Source of the DNA: UBA5972 sp964600965
Lineage (GTDB): Bacteria > Pseudomonadota > Alphaproteobacteria > Rhodobacterales > Rhodobacteraceae
Assembly (NCBI GenBank): GCA_964600965.1
Contig: CAZRLO010000004.1
Span: forward strand, 1-64,000
Direction: 5' to 3'
DNA length: 64,000 nt
Shown: positions 33,945 through 41,976 of the stretch, piece by piece
Position numbering within the stretch: position 1 is the first letter of the stretch
Layout of the letters: each line of letters begins with the position of its first letter
The notes under the pieces: model-generated
What the model saw: only the letters and a program-made list of their open reading frames with translations
Told to the model about the DNA's origin: nothing
Databases searched by the model: none
Translations under genes and position numbers: made by a program

Positions 33945-34993
33945 TGGCAGATATCGACATTCGCATCAAAGGGTGCGCCGGTCGGATCACCCTGAACCGG
34001 CCCGAGGCGCTGAATGCGCTGAGCTATGACATGTGTCTGGCGATCGAGGCGGCGCTGGAGCGGTGGCGGAACGACGACACGGTGGCGCTGGTGGTGATCG
34101 ACGCCGCAGGCGACCGCGCCTTTTGCGCGGGCGGCGACATTCAGGACATGTACGCGGCCGGCATGGCCGGCGATTACGGCTATGGCCGCCGGTTCTGGGC
34201 CGATGAATACCGCCTGAACGCAAAAATCGCGGAATATCCCAAACCCTATGTCGCCTTGATGCAGGGGTTCACCATGGGTGGCGGCGTCGGGATTTCGTGC
34301 CACGGTTCGCACCGGATCGTCGGCGACAGCAGCCGCATCGCCATGCCGGAATGCGGCATCGGGCTGGTGCCGGATGTCGGCGGATCGCTTCTGCTGGCGC
34401 GCGCGCCGGGGCATCTGGGCGAATTTCTGGGCCTGACGGCGGACCGCATGGGGCCGGGCGACGCGATCCATGCGGGATTTGCCGATCACTACCTGCCCGA
34501 GGCCGACTGGCCCTCGTTGATCGCCCGGTTGCAGCAAACCGGCGACGTCGGCCTGGTCGCGGCAGCGGTGAGGTCTGCTCCCGACAGCCCGCTCGCCGCG
34601 CAACAGGCCGCGATCGATACGCTGTTCGCCGCCGATACTTTGCGCGATATCTGGCGCGGCCTGCCGGGCGATGCCGGCGCGCTTGGCGGGTCTGCGCGCA
34701 AGGCGATTGCCCGGAACGCACCGCTTTCCATGGCGGTCACGGTGCAAATGCTCCATAACCTTCGCGCAGGGCGCCGCAATGTGCGCGCGGCGCTGGCGCA
34801 GGAATACCGCTTTACCGCCCGGTCCATGGAACTGGGCGATTTTATCGAGGGCATTCGCGCATCGATCATCGACAAGGACCGTTCCCCGCGCTGGCGGCAC
34901 GGGTCGCCCGATGCGGTGCCCGATGCGGATGTCGAGGCGATGCTGGCCCCGCTGGGCGAAGACGAGTTGAAGCTTGAAGGAGAACAGCCATGA
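33944..34993 (+). CDS. 3-Hydroxyisobutyryl-CoA hydrolase
   Basis: This 349-residue member of the crotonase superfamily hydrolyses 3-hydroxyisobutyryl-CoA to the free acid in valine degradation. The sequence shows ITLNRPEALNALSYDMCLAI, GDRAFCAGGDIQDMYAAG, PYVALMQGFTMGGGVGISCH and IAMPECGIGLVPDVGGSLLL. The FCAGGD(I/V) and MPECGIGLVPDVGGS motifs, together with a length near 350 residues, distinguish hydrolases of this group from plain enoyl-CoA hydratases (about 260). The ATG at 33944 overlaps the previous stop by one base, and its own stop overlaps mmsB by four, so translation is coupled across the operon. Confidence 0.92.
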   Translation: MADIDIRIKGCAGRITLNRPEALNALSYDMCLAIEAALERWRNDDTVALVVIDAAGDRAFCAGGDIQDMYAAGMAGDYGYGRRFWADEYRLNAKIAEYPKPYVALMQGFTMGGGVGISCHGSHRIVGDSSRIAMPECGIGLVPDVGGSLLLARAPGHLGEFLGLTADRMGPGDAIHAGFADHYLPEADWPSLIARLQQTGDVGLVAAAVRSAPDSPLAAQQAAIDTLFAADTLRDIWRGLPGDAGALGGSARKAIARNAPLSMAVTVQMLHNLRAGRRNVRAALAQEYRFTARSMELGDFIEGIRASIIDKDRSPRWRHGSPDAVPDADVEAMLAPLGEDELKLEGEQP

Positions 34994-35862
34994 AAATCGG
35001 ATTCATCGGACTTGGGAATATGGGGGCGCCGATGGCGGCCAATCTGGTGGCGGCGGGGCACGACGTGACCGGCTATGACACGGTGGCCCCCTGCCCCGAA
35101 GGTGTCGTGCCCGCCGACAGCGGGGCGGCGGCCGCCCGAGATCAGGCGGTCGTGATCACCATGCTGCCAAACGGTGACATCCTGCGGGCCGTCGCTACCG
35201 AAATATTGCCGGCGATGGACCGGGGCGCGCTGTTTCTGGATTGCTCGACCGTGGACGTGGCAAGCGCGAGCGCCGTTGCAAACGACGCCCAGGCACAGGG
35301 GTTGATGGCGGCGGATGCGCCGGTCTCGGGCGGCATTGGCGGGGCACGGGCCGGTACGCTGACCTTCATGGCGGGCGGTGCGGACGCCGCGTTTGCCAAG
35401 GCGGCTCCGTTGTTTGACATCATGGGACAAAAGGCGGTGCATTGCGGACCGTCCGGCAACGGTCAGGCGGCGAAAATCTGCAACAACATGATTCTGGGCG
35501 CGACGATGATCGTGACCTGCGAGGCGTTTGCGCTGGCCGACAAGCTGGGCCTTGCGCGACAGAAGATGTTTGACGTCGTGTCCACATCGTCGGGCGCGAG
35601 CTGGACCATGAACGCCTATTGCCCGGCACCCGGCATCGGGCCGCAATCGCCCGCCGACAATGATTATCAGCCGGGTTTTGCCGCCGAACTGATGCTCAAG
35701 GACCTGCGGCTTTCCCAGCAGGCCGCGAAAACCGTCGATGCCGATACCCCGATGGGACAACACGCAACCGACCTCTACCGCGTCTTCGTGGAAGAGGAAT
35801 CCGGGCTGGGCAGCGACTTTTCAGCGATGTTGCCCCGGTTTGAAAGCCGCCGGCGCGGCTAG
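34990..35862 (+). CDS. mmsB: 3-Hydroxyisobutyrate dehydrogenase
   Basis: This 290-residue NAD-dependent dehydrogenase makes methylmalonate semialdehyde from 3-hydroxyisobutyrate, the substrate for MmsA. Motifs are KIGFIGLGNMGAPMAANLVA (Rossmann GxGxxG), ADAPVSGGIGGARAGTLTFM (substrate loop, DxPVSGG), and CGPSGNGQAAKICNNMILGA with the catalytic lysine. The start overlaps the hydrolase stop by ATGA. It completes the acyl-CoA dehydrogenase, hydrolase and dehydrogenase sequence, which feeds MmsA (27816-29315). The gene ends six bases from a convergent DUF4260 gene; a 12-base palindrome (CCGGTTAACCGG) spans the junction. Confidence 0.95.
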   Translation: MKIGFIGLGNMGAPMAANLVAAGHDVTGYDTVAPCPEGVVPADSGAAAARDQAVVITMLPNGDILRAVATEILPAMDRGALFLDCSTVDVASASAVANDAQAQGLMAADAPVSGGIGGARAGTLTFMAGGADAAFAKAAPLFDIMGQKAVHCGPSGNGQAAKICNNMILGATMIVTCEAFALADKLGLARQKMFDVVSTSSGASWTMNAYCPAPGIGPQSPADNDYQPGFAAELMLKDLRLSQQAAKTVDADTPMGQHATDLYRVFVEEESGLGSDFSAMLPRFESRRRG

Positions 35863-35868
35863 GACCGG

Positions 35869-36246
35869 TTAACCGGCATCTTCTTTCGTCGCGTTTTTCA
35901 GCCAGCCCAGATGGGTGTGCCCAAAGCTGTCGGGATATTTGAGGCCATAGCCCAGCAAACGGTCGAACCCGACATGGGCGATTTGCAGAAAAGCCGCCGC
36001 CAGCAACCAGCCCGGCATTTCCGGACCCAACCATGACAGGGCAACCAGACCCACGCCCAGCGCATAGACATGGGCCAGATTATAGGCCACCGCCCCAAGC
36101 CGCGTGCCCAGCAGATATCCGACCATCGCCATATCCGGCCAGAAAAACAGCAGCAGCCACCACCAACTGGGCTCGGCCAGTACGAAAAGCGCGAAAATCG
36201 GCACCAGAAACAATGTCAGATGTTCCGCGTTCAGCCAGATTTTCAT
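35869..36246 (-). CDS. DUF4260 small membrane protein
   Basis: This 125-residue hydrophobic protein has about four membrane segments: LFLVPIFALFVLAEPSWWWL, LFFWPDMAMVGYLLGTRLGA, YNLAHVYALGVGLVALSWLG and WLLAAAFLQIAHVGFDRLLG. The FFWPDMAMVGYLLG and GFDRLLGYGLKYPDSFGHTH blocks are the DUF4260 signature (LPDxxMxGYL...GxDR...GYGLKYpxxFxxTHLG). Function is unknown for the family. The ATG at 36246 is preceded by GGGGGAACC, a good Shine-Dalgarno, so the shorter start is chosen. The palindrome at 36415-36436 lies 170 bases upstream and may be its operator. It ends six bases before mmsB in convergent orientation. Confidence 0.87.
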   Translation of the reverse strand: MKIWLNAEHLTLFLVPIFALFVLAEPSWWWLLLFFWPDMAMVGYLLGTRLGAVAYNLAHVYALGVGLVALSWLGPEMPGWLLAAAFLQIAHVGFDRLLGYGLKYPDSFGHTHLGWLKNATKEDAG

Positions 36247-36768
36247 GGTTCCCCCTGGTTTGCCGACCGATATTTTCTGCCCCCGACTACATTCGCGGCT
36301 TTGCGCCCGCAAGCCCGGCACCAGCCGGAAGATGGCGGGAGTTTGGGGGGGATTGGCGGGTTGTGGCGGCTGATATTCATCGGCAATCCGCCGTTTATCG
36401 GGGCGGCATGTTGCGTGACTAAAATATTTTAGTCACTTTTGGACTCCGCGATTACCACTCTGTTTATGCAGGATAAAATCGGGATTTCATGACGACGTAG
36501 ATGCCGAATATTCGCCGGCGGGACAGCCCTGATCGGTGCTCACCGGCGCTGCTTCGCAACATTTTTCGCGGCCCCACATGGTCGCGGAAACGATCCGGCG
36601 AAAATTCGCCGATTACCGGGGTTCAGCGTGACGATGGCGATGAAATTGGCCGCATTTGTCGCCCGACCATCAACAATCCCTCAAATTTCCGCAATTTGGC
36701 CACAAACCGCCGCGAGGTTGACCGCACCAAGTCCGATCAACGGACACGTAACCGTGAGGGGAACAGAG
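36247..36768. other. 522-base divergent gap holding palindrome copy 2
   Basis: The gap lies between the DUF4260 gene (leftward) and the DUF2892 gene (rightward). It contains the perfect palindrome at 36415-36436 and otherwise no gene I can support. The right part (36500-36768) has no family-like frame, and the real start of the DUF2892 gene is at 36769. Promoters for both genes should lie here. Confidence 0.5.
36415..36436. promoter_or_regulatory. Perfect 22-bp AT-rich palindrome (motif copy 2)
   Basis: Perfect dyad: GTGACTAAAAT followed by its exact reverse complement ATTTTAGTCAC. It is the fullest of three related sites (7127-7148 and 40258-40277). Copy 1 and copy 2 share 21 contiguous bases starting at TTGCGTGAC. 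It sits 168 bases upstream of the DUF4260 start and 332 before the DUF2892 start. I recognise no known operator; a homodimeric regulator is the likely reader. Confidence 0.6.
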
Positions 36769-37014
36769 ATGTTCAGAAATAATGTTGGCCCGAAAGATCG
36801 GGTATATCGTGCAGTCGCCGCAATCATCCTGGTTTCGGTCTATTTTTCAGCACCGGAATTGTCGTGGAAATGGGTTGCCCTTTTCACCGGCCTTTACCTG
36901 CTGTTCACTTCGATGATGTCTTCGTGCGCCATCTATTCCGTCACCGGTCGCAATACCAACGACGAAATGGAAGCAGAAGCCGAAGCCGAAGTCGAAACCA
37001 AAGCCAAGGCGTGA
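36769..37014 (+). CDS. DUF2892 small membrane protein
   Basis: This 81-residue protein has an N-terminal FRNNVGPKDRVYRAVAAIIL (the classical DUF2892/YgaP-like opening NVGxxDRxxR), a membrane hairpin (AIILVSVYFSAPELSWKWVA and LFTGLYLLFTSMMSSCAIYS) and an acidic repetitive tail (EMEAEAEAEVETKAKA). The CAIY motif near the second helix (MMSSCAIYSVTG) is normal for the family, whose members are often fused to rhodanese domains or stand alone. The ATG at 36769 has GAGGGGAACAGAG upstream, a good Shine-Dalgarno. Function is not established. Its end is separated from uvrA by a strong bidirectional hairpin. Confidence 0.88.
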   Translation: MFRNNVGPKDRVYRAVAAIILVSVYFSAPELSWKWVALFTGLYLLFTSMMSSCAIYSVTGRNTNDEMEAEAEAEVETKAKA

Positions 37015-37021
37015 TTTTCCT

Positions 37022-37051
37022 GGCATCGCCTGATTTCGGTCAGGCGATGCC
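37022..37051. terminator. Strong hairpin in a convergent junction
   Basis: A perfect 12-bp stem GGCATCGCCTGA/TCAGGCGATGCC with a TTTCGG loop sits between the DUF2892 gene end (37014) and the uvrA end (37069). Neither side has a long U run (CCAGGAAAATC on the minus side), so it is a probable but not classical bidirectional terminator. Confidence 0.55.
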
Positions 37052-37068
37052 GGAAACACATGGCGGGA

Positions 37069-39951
37069 TCATTCCGCCGCGACCGGCTTGGCCGCCAATA
37101 TTGCCTTGAGATAACGGCCGGTATGGCTGTTTTTGCTCAGCGACACATCTTCGGGTGTGCCCGTCGCCACGATCCGTCCGCCGCCATCGCCGCCCTCGGG
37201 GCCGATATCGATGATGTGGTCGGCGGTTTTGATCACGTCCAGATTATGTTCGATCACCAACACGGTGTTGCCCTGCGCCACCAGTTCGTGCAGCACCTCC
37301 ATCAGTTTGCGAACATCCTCGAAATGCAGCCCCGTCGTCGGTTCATCGAGGATGTAGAGCGTGCGCCCGGTCGAGCGTTTGGAGAGTTCCTTGCTCAGCT
37401 TCACCCGCTGCGCCTCGCCGCCTGACAGCGTCGTCGCCTGCTGGCCGACCTTGATATAGCCCAGACCAACACGGCAAAGCGCCGTCATCTTTTCGCGAAT
37501 GGACGGCACGGCCTTGAAGAATTGTTCGGCGTCTTCGACATTCATGTCCAGTATGTCGGCGATGCTTTTGCCCTTGAAGCGGATCTCCAGCGTCTCACGG
37601 TTGTAACGTTTGCCCCGGCAACTTTCGCAGGTGACATAGACATCGGGCAGAAAGTGCATCTCGATCTTGATCAGCCCGTCGCCCTGACAGGCCTCGCACC
37701 GCCCGCCCTTGACGTTGAACGAAAACCGACCGGGCTTGTAGCCGCGGGTTTTCGCCTCGGGCAGGCCCGCGAACCAATCGCGGATCGGCGTGAAAGCCCC
37801 GGTATAGGTGGCAGGATTTGATCGCGGGGTGCGGCCGATGGGGCGCTGGTCGATGTCGATCACCTTGTCGAGGTATTCCAGACCGGTGACGGAATCGCAC
37901 GGTGCCGGGGTCTGCCGCGCCCCGTTCAGGCGCAGACTTGCGGTCTTGAACAGGGTTTCCACCGTCAGCGTGGATTTGCCACCGCCCGAAACGCCGGTGA
38001 TGCAGGTAAAGGTGCCCAGTGGAAATTCAGCGGTCATGTTCTTGAGGTTGTTGCCCGTGGCGCCCCGCACCGTCAGAACCTTGCCATTGCCCTTGCGCCG
38101 CTCGCCCGGGATCGGGACCGCGCGGCGTCCGGTCAGGTATTGCCCGGTGATCGAGTCCCGGCTGGCGGCGATGTCGTCCGGCGTTCCGCAGGCAATGATC
38201 CGCCCGCCATGCACGCCCGCACCGGGGCCGATATCCAGCACATGATCGGCGCAGCGGATCGCCTCTTCGTCGTGTTCGACCACGATCACGGTGTTGCCCT
38301 GATCGCGTAGGTTCTTCAATGTTTCCAACAACCTGCCATTGTCGCGCTGATGCAGCCCGATCGACGGTTCGTCCAGCACATAAAGCACGCCGGTCAGACC
38401 CGAACCGATCTGGCTGGCCAGCCGTATCCGCTGGCTTTCGCCACCGCTCAGCGTGCCGGAATTGCGGCCCAGCGTCAGATAGTCCAGCCCGACATTGACC
38501 AGGAATCCAAGGCGCTCCCGGATTTCCTTGAGGATCGCCTGGGCGATTTCGTTTTTCTGGGCCGACAGGCTGGCGGGTACGGAATCCACCCAGTCCAGCG
38601 CCTCGCGGATCGACATTTGCACCACCTGCCCCGCATGCAGCAAGTTTGCGCCGCCATCCCCGGCGGGGCCGATCCTGACCGCCAGCGCCTCGGCTCGCAG
38701 GCGGAAGCCGCCGCAGGCGCCACATTCGCGGTTGTTCTGGTAACGCTCGAATTCTTCGCGGATCCAGTTGCTGTCGGTCTCGCGATACCGGCGTTCCATG
38801 TTGGGGATGACGCCCTCGAACGCGCGGGTCACCTCGTATACGCGCCCACCTTCGTCGTAACGAAAGCGGATTTCCTCGTCCCCGGAACCATAAAGCATGA
38901 CCTGCTGTGCAAAATCGGGCAAATCGCGCCAAGCCGCATCGCGTTCAAATCCGTAATGGCGCGCCAGCGCCTCGATGGTTTGCAGGAAGTAGGGCGATTT
39001 CCCCTTGCGCCACGGGGCCAGCGCCCCGTCATAAAGCGCGATCGTCGGGTCGGGCACGACAAGGCGTTCGTCGAAAAACAGCTCCACCCCCAGCCCGTCG
39101 CAATCCGGGCAGGCGCCAAAGGGCGCGTTGAACGAAAAAAGCCGCGGTTCGATCTCCGGAATGGTGAAGCCGCTGACCGGGCAGGCGAATTTTTCGGAAA
39201 ACGTGATCCGCTCGGGCGTGCCGTCGCCGGGCATCGTTTCCAGAATGGCGATACCGTCGGCCAGATTGAGCGCGGTGCGCAGACTGTCCGCCAACCGGGT
39301 CTCCAGCCCGTCGCGAACCGCGATCCGATCCACGACCACGTCGATGTCATGGCGCAGCTTCCGGTCGAGTTTGGGCGCGTCCTCCAGCTCGTAAAAGGCG
39401 CCGTCCACCTTGACGCGCTGGAAACCCTGTTTCTGCAAGTCCATGAATTCCTTGCGGTATTCCCCCTTGCGATCCCGAACGATCGGGGCAAGCAGATAGG
39501 CGCGCGTGTCGGTCGGCATCGCCATGATCCGATCGACCATTTCGCTGACCTGCTGGGCCTGGATCGGCAGGCCGGTCGCAGGGCTGTAAGGGGTGCCGGC
39601 ACGGGCGAACAGCAGCCGCAGATAGTCGTAAATCTCGGTCACGGTGCCGACGGTGGACCGGGGGTTCTTGCTGGTGGTCCGCTGTTCGATGGAAATCGCC
39701 GGCGAAAGGCCGCTGATATGATCGAGGTCGGGCTTTTGCATCATGTCAAGGAATTGCCGCGCATACGCGCTGAGACTTTCGACATAGCGCCGCTGGCCTT
39801 CGGCATAGATGGTGTCAAATGCCAGACTGGACTTGCCGGAGCCCGAAAGCCCGGTGATGACGACCAGACGATCCCGCGGAATATCGACGTCGATCGATTT
39901 CAGGTTATGCTCGCGCGCGCCCCGGATTTCGATCTGTTTCAGTTCGGTCAT
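37069..39951 (-). CDS. uvrA: Excinuclease ABC subunit UvrA
   Basis: UvrA is the damage-recognising ATPase of nucleotide excision repair and partners UvrB and Mfd. The 960-residue protein has both ABC modules: ITGLSGSGKSSLAFDTIYAE near residue 31 and CITGVSGGGKSTLTVETLFK near 640. Signature blocks are LSGGESQRIRLASQIG and TLSGGEAQRVKLSKELSKRS. Zinc-finger regions read CPVSGFTIPEIEPR...CPDCDG and CEACQGDG...CESCRGKR. The first finger has serine in place of one cysteine, a form I have seen in alphaproteobacterial UvrA. An SOS-box-like GAAC-N7-GATC lies 55 bases upstream and a CCGCCGG-TTA-CCGGCGG hairpin lies in its leader. Confidence 0.98.
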   Translation of the reverse strand: MTELKQIEIRGAREHNLKSIDVDIPRDRLVVITGLSGSGKSSLAFDTIYAEGQRRYVESLSAYARQFLDMMQKPDLDHISGLSPAISIEQRTTSKNPRSTVGTVTEIYDYLRLLFARAGTPYSPATGLPIQAQQVSEMVDRIMAMPTDTRAYLLAPIVRDRKGEYRKEFMDLQKQGFQRVKVDGAFYELEDAPKLDRKLRHDIDVVVDRIAVRDGLETRLADSLRTALNLADGIAILETMPGDGTPERITFSEKFACPVSGFTIPEIEPRLFSFNAPFGACPDCDGLGVELFFDERLVVPDPTIALYDGALAPWRKGKSPYFLQTIEALARHYGFERDAAWRDLPDFAQQVMLYGSGDEEIRFRYDEGGRVYEVTRAFEGVIPNMERRYRETDSNWIREEFERYQNNRECGACGGFRLRAEALAVRIGPAGDGGANLLHAGQVVQMSIREALDWVDSVPASLSAQKNEIAQAILKEIRERLGFLVNVGLDYLTLGRNSGTLSGGESQRIRLASQIGSGLTGVLYVLDEPSIGLHQRDNGRLLETLKNLRDQGNTVIVVEHDEEAIRCADHVLDIGPGAGVHGGRIIACGTPDDIAASRDSITGQYLTGRRAVPIPGERRKGNGKVLTVRGATGNNLKNMTAEFPLGTFTCITGVSGGGKSTLTVETLFKTASLRLNGARQTPAPCDSVTGLEYLDKVIDIDQRPIGRTPRSNPATYTGAFTPIRDWFAGLPEAKTRGYKPGRFSFNVKGGRCEACQGDGLIKIEMHFLPDVYVTCESCRGKRYNRETLEIRFKGKSIADILDMNVEDAEQFFKAVPSIREKMTALCRVGLGYIKVGQQATTLSGGEAQRVKLSKELSKRSTGRTLYILDEPTTGLHFEDVRKLMEVLHELVAQGNTVLVIEHNLDVIKTADHIIDIGPEGGDGGGRIVATGTPEDVSLSKNSHTGRYLKAILAAKPVAAE

Positions 39952-40005
39952 TCCGGCCGTTTCCCTGATTGTACTTCACCGCCGGTTACCGGCGGGTTAA
40001 CGATG

Positions 40006-40020
40006 GAACAAAACGTGATC
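40006..40020 (-). promoter_or_regulatory. SOS-box-like site upstream of uvrA
   Basis: Plus strand GAAC-AAAACGT-GATC, that is GATC-N7-GTTC on the minus strand. This is one mismatch from the alphaproteobacterial LexA box GTTC-N7-GTTC, 55 bases from the uvrA start. uvrA is a standard SOS gene in this group, so partial LexA control is plausible. Confidence 0.45.
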
Positions 40021-40257
40021 ATTCACAAGTCCTAACCGGATAGGTGATCGGGGAATTGCTGTTTATCAAGGGAGCCGATCGAATTCAGCCCCAATATTGG
40101 GTACGGCACCAGAATTCTTGCACGGCGAGGGTCGAGACGGTGGCACGAATTCCACGCCGGATGCGGCACGCGCGGGTCGTGAAATTCGTGGTGGTTAATG
40201 GTTTAAGAAATTGATGTATCCTGATGATCGTCATCAATAAAAATGGCCGCCGTTAGA

Positions 40258-40277
40258 GTGACTAAAATATTTTAGTG
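40258..40277. promoter_or_regulatory. AT-rich palindrome (motif copy 3)
   Basis: The 16-base core ACTAAAATATTTTAGT is perfectly palindromic and identical to the core at 36418-36433. It is flanked by GTG on the left and GG on the right. It lies 307 bases upstream of uvrA and about 90 bases downstream of the transglycosylase gene, which ends leftwards towards it. No obvious target start is adjacent. Confidence 0.5.
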
Positions 40278-40367
40278 GATTTGTCGGACCCCCGAATTTC
40301 GTCCGCGAAAAACATTCGTGCGAAACCCGCCGAAACCATCGTTGAAAATCGTCGGAACCCCCGGGCG

Positions 40368-40910
40368 TTATCGCCCGAAAATCGTCAGAACATAGGCCTG
40401 GGTCTCGGCAAAGGGTGGGACATCGTCATATTTTTCCACCGCTTCCGGCCCGGCGTTATACGCGGCGACGGCCAGTTTCCAGCTTCGGAAACGCAGGAAC
40501 TGCTTTTTGAGGTAAAGCGCGCCGCCCTCCAGATTGGCCTTGGGATCGGTCGGGTCGACCCCCAGCCGTGCGGCGGTTTCGGGCATCAGTTGCGCCAGAC
40601 CGATGGCCCCCTTGTGCGACACCGCCCGTGGGTTCCAGTTGCTTTCCGCCTGTACCAGCCGCACGAACAGATCACGCGGCACGCCGAACTTGGCGGCGGC
40701 CTTTTCAGCCATGGGCAGGTAGACTCCGCGATAGGCGCCGGCATAGCGCGGGATGTGCCCGTTTTTGGGCAGCAACCGCTTTGAGCCCTCGTACTGCTTG
40801 GCAAGGCGCCCGTCCAACAGCTTTAGCTGCGCCTTTGACAGCCCCGAATGCGCCGGCTGCGCCAGGCTCACGGCCAACCCGGCCAAAACTGGTATTGTCG
40901 AAAATCGCAT
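40368..40910 (-). CDS. Exported lytic transglycosylase, SLT domain
   Basis: This 180-residue periplasmic muramidase-like enzyme would cleave the peptidoglycan beta-1,4 bond to form 1,6-anhydromuramyl ends. An N-terminal signal segment (RFSTIPVLAGLAVSLAQPAHS, cleavable after AHS) is followed by the SLT core: RLVQAESNWNPRAVSHKGAI with the catalytic glutamate in ESNWNP, GLAQLMPETAARLGV, and AVAAYNAGPEAVEKYDDVPP. The ATG at 40910 gives a canonical signal peptide; another at 40940 would bury it. It is a single-domain short SLT protein, divergent from ssb and transcribed towards uvrA. No partner system (secretion or flagellar) is beside it. Confidence 0.9.
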   Translation of the reverse strand: MRFSTIPVLAGLAVSLAQPAHSGLSKAQLKLLDGRLAKQYEGSKRLLPKNGHIPRYAGAYRGVYLPMAEKAAAKFGVPRDLFVRLVQAESNWNPRAVSHKGAIGLAQLMPETAARLGVDPTDPKANLEGGALYLKKQFLRFRSWKLAVAAYNAGPEAVEKYDDVPPFAETQAYVLTIFGR

Positions 40911-41062
40911 CCCACCACCAAAAAGCTCGGCACCGATCATACCAGACTTATCCACATTCGGGAGTCCCTGATTGTCTCTTGCGCGGAAATACACCTTTTC
41001 TTCATCTTTGCAGGGTGGTCTAACAATTGTGGTTAATTTTCGGATTCGGGCAGGAGGCCAGA

Positions 41063-41509
41063 ATGGCAGGATCGGTCAACAAAGTCATCATCGTCGGCAA
41101 TCTGGGCCGCGACCCCGAGGTGCGGACGTTCCAGAATGGCGGCAAGGTCTGCAATCTGCGCATCGCCACGTCGGAAAAGTGGCGCGACAAGAATTCGGGG
41201 GAAAACCGCGAAAAGACCGAGTGGCATTCGGTTGCGATCTTTCAGGAAGGGCTGGTGCGCGTTGCCGAACAGTATCTGAAGAAGGGCTCGACGGTCTATA
41301 TCGAGGGCAAGCTTCAGACCCGCAAATGGCAGGATCAGTCGGGCAACGACCGCTACTCGACCGAGGTGGTCTTGCAGGGATTCGACGGCAAGATGGTGAT
41401 GCTGGGCGGGCGCGGCGGTGGCGGCGAACAGGGCGGCTACGACGGCGGATCATCGGGTGGCTTCGAACCGGGGCCCTCGGCTGATATGGACGACGAAATT
41501 CCGTTCTGA
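41063..41509 (+). CDS. ssb: Single-stranded DNA-binding protein
   Basis: This 148-residue SSB coats ssDNA in replication and repair. The OB fold shows SVNKVIIVGNLGRDPEVRTF, NLRIATSEKWRDKNSGENRE and EWHSVAIFQEGLVRVAEQYL. A Gly-rich linker (MVMLGGRGGGGEQGGYDGGS) follows, and the protein-interaction tip DMDDEIPF at the extreme C-terminus recruits repair enzymes. The start at 41063 has AGGAGG eight bases upstream; a longer in-frame start 12 codons upstream is not needed. It lies divergent from the transglycosylase, near uvrA and followed by usg and gyrA in a conserved-looking DNA-repair area. Confidence 0.98.
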   Translation: MAGSVNKVIIVGNLGRDPEVRTFQNGGKVCNLRIATSEKWRDKNSGENREKTEWHSVAIFQEGLVRVAEQYLKKGSTVYIEGKLQTRKWQDQSGNDRYSTEVVLQGFDGKMVMLGGRGGGGEQGGYDGGSSGGFEPGPSADMDDEIPF

Positions 41510-41706
41510 ATCTGATTTCAGGATTGGAATTGTTGTCGCGAAGTCCGGTAAGGCGAAGAATTTTCACGGAAAATATTCGGCCGCCGCTGGTGGTGGTCGT
41601 CAAATCGTTCGCGGATCGAACACGTCGTTTGCGCCCACTGGCAAGCGCAATGGGTTTGGCCCGGAAATCTAGAATATCGTGAATATTTGCGCCGCAGGGC
41701 AAATTT

Positions 41707-41976
41707 CTAGTGAATTCGAAACTCTTTCGTCACATGGCGCCACTCGCCGGGTTTGATCATTTTCTGATGCACGAAGCGCACCGAATGCAGCGGCCCCTCG
41801 ACCTTTTCATGCCAGAACTCGATGAACTCGAACAGGCGCGGATAATCCGGCGCGATGTCCATGTCCTGCCACACAAAGGTCTGCAGGATGCTTTGGTGAT
41901 CGGGCATGCGATAAAACATCTCGGCCGTGGTCAGGCCATAACCGTCCAGCATCCTTTCGAAATCTGATTTCTGCAT
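41707..41976 (-). CDS. Usg-family protein
   Basis: This 89-residue soluble protein has the full Usg family pattern: a GYGLTTAEMFYRMPDHQSIL opening, then LQTFVWQDMDIAPDYPRLFE, FIEFWHEKVEGPLHSVRFVH and a WRHVTKEFRIH tail. Usg proteins are small alphaproteobacterial products often named for a position next to trp genes; no molecular function is known to me. The gene is convergent with ssb and divergent from gyrA with a 314-base gap. It begins at 41976 with an ATG. No membrane segments or motifs of catalytic type are seen. Confidence 0.87.
   Translation of the reverse strand: MQKSDFERMLDGYGLTTAEMFYRMPDHQSILQTFVWQDMDIAPDYPRLFEFIEFWHEKVEGPLHSVRFVHQKMIKPGEWRHVTKEFRIH

Larger units (their letters stand above)
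39952..40367. other. 416-base uvrA upstream region without a gene
   Basis: Besides the uvrA leader (hairpin at 39979-39995) and an SOS-box-like site (40006-40020), it has a short hairpin (TGATGA-TCG-TCATCA at about 40221-40235) and the third palindrome (40258-40277). No protein-coding frame is credible. The gap is larger than needed for uvrA regulation alone. Confidence 0.55.

Noticed and set aside
36628..36768. Upstream ATG extending the DUF2892 protein by 47 residues
   Set aside because: The family starts at NVGPKDRVYR with a good Shine-Dalgarno before 36769; the extension has no family likeness.
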